NCBI GenBank assembly: GCA_963693285.1
Contig: OY848917.1
Coordinates: 17,779,245 to 17,843,244, forward strand
Source of the DNA: Xestospongia muta
Lineage: Eukaryota; Porifera; Demospongiae; Haplosclerida; Petrosiidae
DNA length: 64,000 nt
Direction: 5' to 3'
Shown: piece by piece, positions 12,201-22,721 of the stretch
Numbering within the stretch: the stretch's first letter is position 1
Layout: the number at the start of each line of letters is the position of its first letter
Position numbers and translations under genes: made by a program
The notes under the pieces: model-generated
Database searches by the model: none
The model's input: the letters and a program-made list of their open reading frames with translations, nothing else
What the model was told of the DNA's origin: nothing

Positions 12201-15200
12201 GTTAAGTTGAAAGACAACTCCCACCAGGTCAGAATGCAATTAAACATACCAAAAATAATTGACTATTGTTTATTTCACGATTTCTAGATAATATTATTTT
12301 AGTTTTAAAAAGTTTTAGTTTTAATTTGACTAGTTTTAGTATATGTAATGTTAAAATGAAATCTGAGATAAATTGTAGTCTGTCCGAGTTAAGAAGGTCC
12401 TCCTATTAAAAGTTTAGTGTTGCATCCATGGAATGTAGAGTGAGTAATTTACCCTATTAATGGAATTTGCACAGTAGACTTTAACAATTGTTTTTCTTCA
12501 TCTGGATGTTATTGTAACAATGTATTTGTCCACATAATAAGAGTATAATTTTGAATTGTTCATGTGAAAAATACCTGCCAGGCCAGGGTAAAATTGTACT
12601 TGACAAATATCTGTTAGTTTAACTTTTATTATCATGTGTTAGGGAGGAGTTTTCTTTCTTATCATCTTGCACATTTTTATTTCTTGAAGAGCTGTTGTAC
12701 TGTTAAATCCTTGAAAGTAAAGTATGTAGTATTCTACTCGTTGCCTTTTCATAGTGCTAGAGCACCAAGTTTTATGTATATATAGCACATTTCTGACCTG
12801 AATCGATTGGTACATAACTTATAAAATGACAAAATTATTCACAGGTCTGGGTGGCCCTTCTCAGTTCAGACAACTATAATCAAATCTTTTCTTACAATGG
12901 TTAAAATTTTACAAGTCAAAACCAAGTGTGATTTACCACTTCATGAAACAACAGGAGTGTAATTTATCACAGACTTACTATAATTCTGCATTTGTAGACT
13001 ATAACCTGTAGAACACTTATATTGAACTTGTCTCTATTAGCAACCATTGAGTGGCATCTACATTCTTGAAAAATACTGGAGAAGTGGCTCTAAAACACAG
13101 TTTGTTCTACCCTTTAATCACACTAAGCTTCAATGAACTCTCTTCCATCCAAAGTAGTTTGTAATAGTGAATCAGTGCATCTTTGTATCAAAAAAAGTTA
13201 ATAGTGGCATCCATGCATTTGTTTGACAACAGCCAATTTGTAATTACATACTTTTTATATATGGCCCAGAACAGTAATGCTTGGTACACTAATCATACTA
13301 ACCGGTAAGAAGTAGACAATATTCTATTTCTAGACGTCTGTCTCAAAATGCTTAAAGTAGTTGATATATAGGAAATTTGCAGTATCCTGGCACTTGTATA
13401 TACTGATTGTGTTAACAATTGCCATACATATGTACATACAAACCAATTAAGCTATAAAGCATTCTATGAAGAATTAGTGAAGTTATATTGAAAGACAAGC
13501 CAAGTGAATGTAATGATAAGTAATCAAAGATTTCCTTTTTATGACTACAGGAGGCAATCAAGTTGATGGAGAAAGCATTCGTCACAGGTTATCTACTAAT
13601 GAGCAGTGTGAAAACATTATTGTTGAGCTGAAAAGACAAGTCCTACCAGGTCAGGATACAATAAACCAATTGACTATACAATGATGGGTGACTGATAATG
13701 CATGAAGCTTCTTGCTAGTTTGCTGATCTAGAATACTAAGATGATAAATCTTGACTTGTAATGTCATTTTTCTCTACCTACTACTGTTTCTTCTGTGTAT
13801 AAACAGTATAATAGTTCAGAGATTACATCATTATTAACCCTCACCACTCATTACACTGGCAAGCATTACATTACTTGCTTTGTGTGTCTATCTGAATTTT
13901 TTTAAAAATACTTAATTCTCAAGTTATGGGAATTTTATTTACCTTGTTCTGATACGATCATTGTGTCCACATCTTTTTGATAAATAATTCTTGAGTTATG
14001 CCAATTTTACTTGCTTCATTCTGTTAAGGTCTTGATATTCATGCCTACTTGACAAATATCTGTTAGTTTAACTTTTATTATCATGTGTTAGGGAGGAGTT
14101 TTCTTTCTTATCATCTTGCACATTTTTATTTCTTGAAGAGCTGTTATCTTGTAAATATGAGGCTAACTAGCAATATTGTTATCTTACAATAGCTGTTCCA
14201 CATTTAGTACTTTTCACTAAATTACTGACTCGTAACATATTTTGATAATACTTTTGCAAAGGACTATATTTTTGAAGACCTGAAAGTTAACATGCTACGT
14301 ATGTGTATGTACACATGGGTCAAAACAGTCTTAAGACTACAAAAATTCTCATAGGCTTTTGCTGAAATTCTAAGCCAGATGAGTCCTTTTAGCTTTGACC
14401 CTTGATTTCCTATCTTGTAGACTAGCAAAAGAAAGAACATTAAAAAGAAAAGCGTTAGGAATCAGAAAGCTTGCCAGCCATACAGCATGAGCATAGATAG
14501 TTCTTGTGTATGCTCCAAATACTTATGCTCTGCTCTGGCAAACACCCTCTGACCTTATTCATTGTTAACAAACTTTGTAGAATTTTATTTTAGCTACAAT
14601 GTATTTTTAAAATGCTACTAAACATTCTTTTAAAGACATTGTGCGTAGATCTAGCAAGATACTTGTTAAATTGAACTAAACACTCACAAACTTCTGAATA
14701 TTAAGGCACATAGGAAGCTTCCTGCCAGACAAACAGGCACTATGTACTATAATAGAAACTTGTTATTACTGGCCTGTCAATATTCTGAATTTACCTGGTT
14801 TTATCATTACCTTAGGACATGGTAGAAGTGCTACATGTAGCGGAGGTAGTGTCACCTCCTCCACTACTAAATTATGTGAACAAATAAAGATTGAATTTGT
14901 AATTGGACAAAAAAGACAATTACAATCTGGTAACCATATAATGAGTGACACATACTATTAGTTCATTGTCTTTCTGTAGGTGACAGTACCCTGCCTTTTC
15001 AAACTCCATGTACAAAAGGTTAGATACGACTATACTACTATAGACTTGTTTAAATAAAGAGATTGGAAAAGAGAAATGAACATTGGATCACCAAAATTTG
15101 GAAAAAAATTTTCTGGACTTTTTTTGCTTATTCAATCACTAGTCTTAATTGTTGTTTTTTTTTTACTGGAATCTAGAATTGCTTAATCATCTTGAAACAA

Positions 15201-15883
15201 GTACTGTACTTTTTTAGATGACGTTGGATGAGTAGGCAATATTGTTTACCCAATTGTAATTTGTAGAAGCTTGCAAAGCCATATTGTCAAAAGTTTAACA
15301 GAGCAAAGTCAAAGCACAATTTATTAACAGGATTAACAAATAAATAGATAAGATGTATTAGAGAGACTATATCAATTTGAATGTGTCACTAATTGAACCT
15401 TTGTACCACACCTCTTGTGCACATGTACTCTGACATGAATGATCATGAATGTTATGTTTTATGTCTATGACCCTTAGAGTCAGACAATCAATAAAAGAGA
15501 GATGTCATGTTGTCAGTAGCATTAATTATTACAATCAAGCTCATGTAGTCTTTTGCAAACAAATCTATCTGATGTTTGTTTCTCCTGAAATAGCTGTAAT
15601 GCAAGATTTCAGAGAGTGCAGTGACAAATAACTACAAATATACAGTATACCCATGGTCATTACTTACTTGGGCTCACGCACAACAATGCAAAAACTTTAT
15701 ATTACATAAATCATCAAAACAAACATTGTGAAATTAGTTTTAAATATATGTTATTAGACTGAGAGTCAATAATATTGCAGTTACTCATATCTCACTCTTT
15801 GCTTTAACAAATTTACTATCTAATGCTTATTTATCTCCCATATTCTAGGTGGACCAGCTTCAAAAATACGTAAAATGGAGTGA
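9292..15883 (+). CDS. Death-domain protein with repeated phase-1 exons
   Basis: Exon 1 (9292-9603) encodes a Death domain of about 85 residues (LLEYVPIGDEWYAMGILLKL, then LDEIHDLPDK), a protein-interaction fold of apoptotic and immune signalling. Further exons: 10398-10493, 10556-10603, 12130-12227, 13551-13649, 14816-14929, 14980-15018, 15849-15883 (stop TGA), with phase-1 introns throughout. Four of them share a motif: TTEQCDDVIMKQK, ITEQCGNVVVKLK, TNEQCENIIVELK, TKLCEQIKIEF. The protein ends in a basic tail, SKIRKME. Two apparent one-base losses break the frame: the A8 run at 9571-9578 (stop follows) and the AAA at 12210-12212 (the sister exon has AAAA). With one A added at each, every phase matches. 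The start is the first ATG before the domain. The function of the EQC-type repeat is unknown to me. Confidence 0.7.
9630..10237. mobile_element. piggyBac-like non-autonomous element
   Basis: A 608-bp segment in intron 1 of the Death-domain gene is bounded by TTAA on both sides (9626-9629 and 10238-10241). Its ends are inverted repeats: CCCTTTATATACGAGA on the left, and CCCTTTATAGACGAAA as the reverse complement of the right, 14 of 16 matching. TTAA target duplication with CCC-starting ends is typical of piggyBac elements. There is no coding capacity, so this is a MITE-like derivative. A 13-bp inverted repeat (9758-9770 with 9794-9806) lies inside. Confidence 0.7.
12597..12696. repeat. 100-bp intronic duplicate, copy 1
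   Basis: It is identical over 100 bp to 14046-14145. Both lie in introns downstream of the related exons 12130-12227 and 13551-13649. With other similar stretches (for example 11922-11970 against 13350-13400) this shows that an exon and its flanking intron were duplicated as a block. Confidence 0.9.
14046..14145. repeat. 100-bp intronic duplicate, copy 2
   Basis: It is identical to 12597-12696 and marks the second copy of an exon-plus-intron tandem duplication in the Death-domain gene. The absence of differences suggests a recent event or gene conversion, because the exons themselves have diverged clearly. Confidence 0.9.
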
Positions 15884-16936
15884 TGTATTTGTTCATGTAC
15901 TATCATATATATCGATATACTTTTGTCTATTATTTATATTCAGTTATTTGTATAATTTATAAATATATTATAATTATTATTTCAATGGTATTTGATTTTG
16001 ATATATAGACCTTATTCAAATGACGTAACGCATCTTATTATTGATGTATTCGCCATTTTGAGTGGTCAGATAGAATATTCATAACTGTATGTGCTAAACA
16101 TCTTCAAGTATGTAAGGAGTCCTTGAAACCGTAAAGTAGAGCAGGACTTGCTTTTTTAGGCAATAAGAAAGAGGTCGAAAGTCTTCGATAAATAGCAAGT
16201 GAAGTGCTGCTTTAACTAACCAGAGAGGTAGCATCACTAACTGTAACGGTTGAAACAGGAACCATGATTAAGGTGTTAGGAAAGATGCAGGGACGATGAC
16301 AGGTCTATCAATATATGATGTGCAGTACTTAGAAGCACTTGAGAGTGTTACTATCTCAGAAGTGAGATTCAGAATTGAAAAATAACGTCATTCGAAATGT
16401 CTAAGTGAGGAATCTCTAGAAGGGGACATTGAATTTATACTGATGTACCATCACTTGCTGCCCTGTGGTTATCTTCATATCTTCCTATATATGTGCCAGT
16501 AGTATTTCCAATAGTTTCAATTGTTTCAGTACTTTTTGTTGGTGCTCATGAAACTTCACCTTAGTGTCTTTGACAAAGATTTGGTATATAGATTTGGATA
16601 TAGTCAGGTTCATGTGTCAAGATACTTCAACAAGTGAACAGAAGCCATGTTTATTTAAGTTTAGCCACTAGTGAGATGAAATGGATCCTAAAGAGAGTTA
16701 CTACAGTTAGCAAAGTCTGTTCAATTTAAAAGCATTTCAAGAAGTTTGTGGCTATTATTGATTGTTTTGAGGTATTTTCTAAACGTTAACGACCTAATTA
16801 AGTCTCTGAGAGCAAGAGCTCAAACCTGGTCTAACTATAAACACCATAAAAGTTTTGATTATAAATCCACAACAAGGAGCTATATTTGCTGTCTTCTCAC
16901 TTTGCCCACATCTCATTTTACCTACTAAGGTGGTAA
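15884..16936. other. Intergenic stretch before LINE debris
   Basis: Sequence between the stop codon of the Death-domain gene and the first LINE fragment. I see no splice-bounded exon, RNA gene or transposon end here. A 60-codon ORF at 16746-16928 has no recognisable domain. Confidence 0.45.
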
Positions 16937-17928
16937 AGTATCAGTTTGCCTACAACACAACTCCTAGTATTTCACCTCCTATTTCCCTTATTTTCAATTC
17001 TTCCCTCTCTACAGGATTTTTCCTTCAGATTAGAAAACTCCAATATTGTACCTATTCCTAAATCGAAAACCTCTTCTTCATCCACTTTAGACTATCGTCC
17101 AATCTCTTTACTTTCCCTTCCAAGTAAGATTCTGGAACGTCACATCTGTAATTATGTATACAACTTTTTTTCCGCTCATAACATGCTTTCTAATTGTCAG
17201 TTTGGTTTCTGACCAGGATATTCAACTGAAACAGCTATATTATCTATTGTCAATTCTTGATTTTTCTTCATTGGATCTCAAAAAAGCAGTCTGTGCAGTC
17301 TTCTTTAATCTCACAAAAGCATTTGACTCTGTCCTTGACAAGCCCCTATACTCGACTCCTCATCTTCACTTCACCTTCCTCCTCTTCTTTTATATTAGCT
17401 CCATAGTTATCTACAAGGCTGTACTCAACAAATAATCATAGGTGGTTCTCTATCTTCTAAATCTCAAGTCACCTCTGGTGTCCTCCAAGGTTCTTGGGCC
17501 TCTCTTATTTATCATCTATATAAATGATATAAGTTATTTCTCTCTATACCCACCCTCACCTTTTATGCCGATGACATTCTTCTATCTCAAGAAATTCCTT
17601 CTCCAACTTCAATGTCTTCTGTTCAATCCAACATCAATCTCATTATATCATTGATTAGCTCTTGTCATCTCACCATCAACTCCAAAAAAGAACAAATACA
17701 TGATCATCTCACACAAGTCTTCTTCTTTTTCAACCACCCTCTCTCCTCTTTCCTTAAATGGTTCTAGCAACTTGAATGTGTCAATTTATTTAAATATATT
17801 GGTGTTATTATAACCTCCAATTTATCATGGTCTTCTCACATCCAATCCGTCTGGTCTAAGGTTCATCAAACCATTAGGATAATCTACTGTAACTTCTTTA
17901 AGCATGCTTCTCCTTAAACTCTCATCAC
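16937..17928 (+). mobile_element. LINE reverse-transcriptase fragment 1, decayed
   Basis: Six-frame reading gives reverse-transcriptase blocks of a non-LTR retrotransposon in order, across frameshifts: SNIVPIPKSK with DYRPISLLSLPSKILER, then FNLTKAFDSV, GPLLFIIYINDIS, and FKYIGVIITSNLSWS. It is truncated at both ends. At 17928 it stops abruptly in a region that continues in the second fragment (18434-19471). Pyrimidine-rich coding-strand composition sets it apart from its neighbours. The clade cannot be fixed by eye; it resembles jockey/CR1-type elements. Confidence 0.85.
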
Positions 17929-18210
17929 AGCTTAAGTATCTGTTGTTAATATGTATTGCTGTGTTGTCTAGAGCATATGGGAAGAGGTTAGTAATAATTT
18001 TTGTGGTAAAAATGCGTATATTATGAGATTGCAACATTCCATTTACAGTAGTTCCTCTTCTGTTTAGTGTGAGGGTCTGGCTGTGCCAGACTACATAGCA
18101 CCTGCAAACTCCACACAATTATATCAATTTACATGTATGTACCTTTTACTTTAATATTTAAATATTAGCATTAACTTAATTAAATCATATGACAATTTCT
18201 TCTCTTTCAG
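17929..18210. other. Short unassigned segment between LINE fragment and Argonaute exon remnant
   Basis: It contains a 97-codon minus-strand ORF (17825-18118) without a recognisable domain that overlaps LINE sequence. Part of the segment (TTTAGTGTGAGGGT near 18062) resembles the reverse complement of 22500-22515, suggesting a shared dispersed repeat. Confidence 0.35.
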
Positions 18211-18348
18211 CTTTCCCATTGGTGATAGCAAAGATCTTGTCACAGTTGAAAATACTTTAAAGACAAATATAAAATCATTTTACACTACCCTGGGTTGCCA
18301 TGTTTACGATTTGGAGAGAAGGAGAAGCACCATTACATACCTATTGAG
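18211..18348 (+). pseudogene. Argonaute PAZ exon remnant of a third paralogue
   Basis: A good acceptor (TCTCTTTCAG) is followed by sequence resembling the copy A exon 2282-2414: TVENTLKTNIKSF in one frame, then YPGLPCLRFGEKEKHHYIPI after a one-base shift, then GAG/GT as donor. LPCL and YIPIE are conserved PAZ residues. It is clearly diverged from copy A, so it derives from a different Argonaute paralogue. It is isolated between two LINE fragments. Confidence 0.75.
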
Positions 18349-18433
18349 GTAGTCATACATTTAACCATTTAACAGTAGCTATGTATAGTCAATGATGAGT
18401 TCATTTCACTTAATCATTTTACTTATCTACACT

Positions 18434-19471
18434 CTTTATGCCGATGACATTCTTCTATCTCAAGAAATTCCTTCTCCAACTTCAATGTCTACTGTTCAAT
18501 CCAACATCAATCTCATTATATTATGGATTAGCTCTTGTCATCTCACCATCAACTCCAAAAAAACAAATACGTGATCATCTCACACCAGTCTTCTTCTTTT
18601 TCAACCACCCTCTCTCCTCTTTCTTTAAATGGTCCTAGCAACTTGAATGTGTCATTTTATTTAAATATATTGGTGTTATTATAACCTCCAATTTATCATG
18701 GTCTTCTCACATCCAATCTCTCTGGTCTAAGGTTCATCAAACCATTGGGATCATCTACCGTAACTTTATTAAGCATACTTCTCCTTAAACTCTCATCACT
18801 TTGTATCACTCTTTTGTCATTTCCTATTTTATCTATTGCTCCTCTGTCTGGGACCCACCAGTATCTTCAACCAATTTTGAAATTCTCAAAAAAATAACAC
18901 ATTGCTCTAAAGATGTGCTCTCATAAATAGGACAATGATTAGTCATCTCTTCTCTCAACTTTTAACCTCTGGCCCCTCTCAACTCATCACTCTATTTCTA
19001 ATTTATGTCTTCTCTATAAAATTACTAACAGCCTCCTTTATTTTCTTTCTGATATTTTTATCCACAAATCTTCTCTATGTCATGCATCTCATCACTTTGA
19101 TTCTCTCACCTTTACCACCCCTTTTTCTTGCCCATATGCTTCACAAAACTCATTTGTCTCTTCCATTCTCTATGGAATTCACTTCTTATCATGTGAAATC
19201 TAGGTCATCTCTAATCATTTTTAAATCTAAAGTGAACATGATTTACTAATCATCCACTTGCTATCACTCATCACACTAAACTTATCAGATACCATCAATC
19301 AGTTATTTTTATCTCTGTCTTATTAATCCTACTATAATCCAGTACTTTAATACTATTATGTTTATCATACTATATGCAGTACTTTTTGTTTATAATTGTT
19401 CTATTCTGTTTGTGCCATTTAAACTAGCAGTAGCTATTGGACATTCATTTTGTTAATAAAAAAATAAAAAA
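18434..19471 (+). mobile_element. LINE fragment 2 with 3' tail
   Basis: It starts inside the reverse transcriptase at the catalytic LYADDILLSQE and continues through the C-terminal region (HLTINSKK, FKYIGVIITSNLSWS). It ends in a 3' UTR and an A-rich tail (TTAATAAAAAAATAAAAAA). The first ~490 bp repeat 17560-17928 closely, so this is a second copy of the same family, 5'-truncated as usual for LINEs. Frame breaks show it is dead. The same 3' end recurs at 55731-55800. Confidence 0.85.
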
Positions 19472-19794
19472 CCTACCTTTTATAATAAAAAATTCATGAA
19501 CTTGCTACATGTCCTGACAAGGAAGAAATGACTCAGAACCTCCCTACATTGAATTATCTTAAAACATCATTAATATATATTAATTGAAAAACTACTACAG
19601 ATGCCTCAAACTAGGGGTGATGTTCATTTTGAAGGTAGGTTTCTAAACCAAATTTTACAGCTGTATTAGTTGCTATTACAATACATCTACTTGCTATGTT
19701 CCAATTATAGATGACATATTTTGAATTTAGGTTAGTGGTCAATGACAGCTTCAGGAGAAACATTCTTAATGGCTGCAGATTGAGGAGATACCAA

Positions 19795-20190
19795 GTTGAT
19801 TCTCTTTGGTACTACTTCAAACATTAGTATTGTGTATTGTGTGCTGTTCCAGACAACACCTCAGGTCTTTTATCAACTGTTTAGCATTCATTCTTTTAAA
19901 AATGGGAGCAATTTCCACTTGTGTATAGCCTACTCCCAAGCAAAATTCGAGAAACATATATAAAATCTTCGCATTAGTGAAAGAACAAGCACATAATCTA
20001 CATTTGAACTTGAGCCTTCTGTAAAAATGGCAGAATTTGAGCTTGCTATAAAACAAGCCATTGAACTAATTTTTCCCTTCACAGAGTTTAGAGGCCACTA
20101 TTTTCACTTTTCTCAAGCCCTAATGAAAAAGTTTCAAAATCTTAGCTTACAAATTGCATATAGAGATGATCCAACAGTCAATGATTTCTT
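19795..20190 (+). pseudogene. Mutator-like (MULE) transposase remnant
   Basis: Frames joined across shifts give FGTTSNISI, QVFYQLFSIHSF, VYSLLPSKIRETY, then EFELAIKQAIELIFPFTEFR followed by HYFHFSQALMKKF and LQIAYRDDPTVNDFL. This is the order and spacing of the MULE transposase domain, including the conserved D/E-F-E and the HF-Q block. At least two frameshifts and missing ends make it a pseudogene. No terminal inverted repeats were found. Confidence 0.75.
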
Positions 20191-20485
20191 AGGAGAACAG
20201 CAGTATTGGTCCAGTATGTTGTATAGCCTGGCGAGGCAAAAAAACGAATGCCCCACAAGTACATGGCATTAATAACTTTACCATTACTTTAAGGACCCAT
20301 TGCTGATTGGTAACTACACTTTATGACATTGGAATGCATACAAAAATCATTCATTTAGAACAATAACCATCTTGATGTTGACATTCTTGATTGAAATGTG
20401 TTGTTGGGAAAACACATCCCAATTTGCTTGAATTTACACATTTGATCATTTTATATATAATAATTTTTATTAATAGGTGAAACAT

Positions 20486-20524
20486 ATTGCCATTCACTTA
20501 CATATTTTGTAAGTGAATGGCAAT
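20486..20524. repeat. Perfect 17-bp inverted repeat (hairpin)
   Basis: ATTGCCATTCACTTACA at 20486-20502 is mirrored exactly at 20508-20524 with a 5-base loop. It lies directly after the stop codon of the minus-strand ORF at 20524-20778, so a transcript on that strand would carry the hairpin at the start of its 3' UTR. Confidence 0.9.
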
Positions 20525-20778
20525 TAGTTGAACAGGGACATCACAATGTCATGAAATGTTTCTTCATATTTATCTAGAAGATCCACATAGGTCACTTCCA
20601 TCATCTCCCTGAAAACGTTAGTCATAAAGGAAGTGGTAAAATACCCTTCTAACATGGATGTAGTCATTGCAAAAATCTGGAACAAGAGACAGCAATACAG
20701 GTTTCCTTTACAAATTCCTGGTAGAAGTGCAGTAGTTCCTGCATAGGGCTCAGAGGTACATGGAAGATTATATACCAT
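20524..20778 (-). CDS. Possible terminal exon of an unrecognised protein
   Basis: The ORF ends in a protein-like stretch (TNVFREMMEVTYVDLLDKYE, then ETFHDIVMSLFN and TAA). A candidate acceptor (TTGTTCCAG) precedes IFAMTTSMLEGYF, so the coding part may be about 20524-20680 (-). I do not recognise a domain. It sits in a transposon-rich stretch and could equally be a remnant. Confidence 0.3.
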   Translation of the reverse strand: MVYNLPCTSEPYAGTTALLPGICKGNLYCCLLFQIFAMTTSMLEGYFTTSFMTNVFREMMEVTYVDLLDKYEETFHDIVMSLFN

Positions 20779-20995
20779 ATATAATGTGAATTTTTAAGGC
20801 ACACACTACACAAATATTGTCCCTCAAAATGTATCACTACAATAGTCACTAGTTTTCATAGTAAGTAACCAGTTTGTAATAATTATGACATAAGATCCTG
20901 CTGATAGTATAAGTAATTTTGTAATATACATATAATATGAAGTGTTAGTTATATCATACAAGATATTTTGATCAGGTATGACTTCAATTTTATAG

Positions 20996-21132
20996 GTATC
21001 ACTTAAACTTGTTGCTACCATATCACTAGATGTTCTACATCAATTATCAGTTATGAAGACAACTACATTAGATCAAACACAATCTGTTATTAATACAATA
21101 GATGTTATATTAAGATGGATACCATCATTGAG
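20996..21132 (+). pseudogene. Isolated Argonaute exon 3 copy, frame intact
   Basis: A 137-bp block equal in length to copy B exon 58662-58798, with acceptor (TTTTATAG), open frame ([20 protein letters not shown]) and donor side (TTGAG/GT) all preserved. Only a few substitutions separate it from copy B. No neighbouring Argonaute exons are in order, so it is an orphan exon or the relic of a partial duplication. Confidence 0.8.
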
Positions 21133-21880
21133 GTATTGGAAAATACAATATTAGCAATAGAGAAATACTTTTAAAGGTTGTGTTACAAATAAATCTATAA
21201 GAATGTTTTAAAGATTGAAGAGTTATGAAAAGCCCTTGTGTTATTGATTACTTAAACACGGGAAATCTACTCTGCCTGCTTGCTTGTTTATAATATACCA
21301 GTGATTACTATAATTATACATATTCTATTGGTTTCTAAATCAACATAATATACATAATTATAATATATATAATTATTATAATTGCTCAGTATTATATTTT
21401 TGCTAAAATTTGATTTTCATGCATGACACCATGAAGTATGTAAAAAATTAAGTGCAGAAAGAACCAACCAGAAAAAAATTGCATGAATATCTAATAGAAT
21501 TTATTACAAAAGGGTGATATAGGTTTCAGCACCACAAGTCTCATTGTTGCTATAAACACATGTTGTTGTCACAATAAACACGTGTGGCAAGAAATGCATA
21601 TTTGCATAAAATTTTCAAAGTAGGTTGAGCTGTAGCTAAATATAGAGGCTGTCAATCTAGAGTCTCACCCTTTTATATGAAATAGTATTCCATAATTATT
21701 GTGAATGAAAAAAATTCCTCAATGGTACATGTACAACAGTAGAATAATTTAATGAGAAATTAAGATGCACATGTCTTGTAAACTTGTACATGTACATGTT
21801 ACTTGGATACTCAAAACAATATTGAAACTATCTAGCATATTTTAAGGTATAATTAGAAGTATATAATTTTTGATTAAAGC

Positions 21881-21920
21881 TTTACTCAATCTAGAGCTAC
21901 TGACTGTACTCCACTTGGTG
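21881..21920 (+). pseudogene. Argonaute exon 4 fragment
   Basis: Forty bases match the middle of copy B exon 59333-59472 (TTTACTCAAcCTAGAGCTACTGAgTG, two mismatches) and end at CCACTTGGTG. This is a short scrap with no splice sites. Confidence 0.7.
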
Positions 21921-22039
21921 TATAAATTCTTTAATGCTCTTCTTCTTAGCTATTTGCAACTGATGGATATTAAATATTTTTACAAAAAGCAAAACTTTCT
22001 TAGCTTAGTTAGGGCCTGTAGATGATCTCAAATAAATTT

Positions 22040-22137
22040 CTACATCAGTTATCAGTTATAAAGACAAGTACATTAGATCAAACACAATCTGCTATTAATA
22101 CAATAGATGTTATATTAAGATGGATACTATCATTGAC
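22040..22137 (+). pseudogene. Argonaute exon 3 fragment, 5'-truncated
   Basis: It matches the 3' two thirds of copy B exon 58662-58798 from CTACATCAG to the donor, with the last base changed (TTGAC/GTAAAG). Confidence 0.8.
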
Positions 22138-22240
22138 GTAAAGGAAAACACAGTAATAGTAATACTTTAATGTTATATGGCATGCAAATACATATAGTAA
22201 GATACACTATCAATTTCACAGCACACTATCAATTTAATAG

Positions 22241-22355
22241 GTATCACTTAAACTTGTTGCTACCATATTACTAGATGTTCTACATCAGTTATCAGTTATG
22301 AAGACAAGTACATTAGATCAAACACAATCTGCTATTAATGCAATAGATGTTACAT
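22241..22355 (+). pseudogene. Argonaute exon 3 fragment, 3'-truncated
   Basis: It matches copy B exon 58662-58798 from the acceptor (ATTTAATAG/GTATCACTT) to AGATGTTA, then diverges. With 20996 and 22040 it makes three partial copies of one exon within 1.4 kb. Confidence 0.8.
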
Positions 22356-22721
22356 TTTGAACTTTGTGCAGATTTTCATTTAAACCAACAAATTTATTGC
22401 CATGAACACTAGAACATTATAACTGGTTTTGAGTAATTGAATTCTTCTTTTCCATAACCTAAAAAGGCTCTTATTAACATCACCACAGCACCTAGTCTGG
22501 TATAGTCCAACCCTCACACTAAATGGGAGACATTCTGATCTACTTAGCATTAATTTGCACTTGAAATATATGCTCCTCCCTAGACCCTCCAACTTTTAAT
22601 ATTATTACCAAAAAATTAAATGCAGCAAAAAGGGAAGTTACATAATAATAATTGTATTATGTAAAAAATGTTTCAAACTATAAAGTAATAACAGTACATA
22701 TAAGGTAGTTTAGTTAGCTAA

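Noticed and set aside
17825..18118. 97-codon minus-strand ORF
   Set aside because: Its right part is antisense to LINE sequence and no domain is visible.
22380..22592. 70-codon minus-strand ORF
   Set aside because: It lies in a dispersed-repeat-like segment sharing words with 18050-18110; no domain or splice support.
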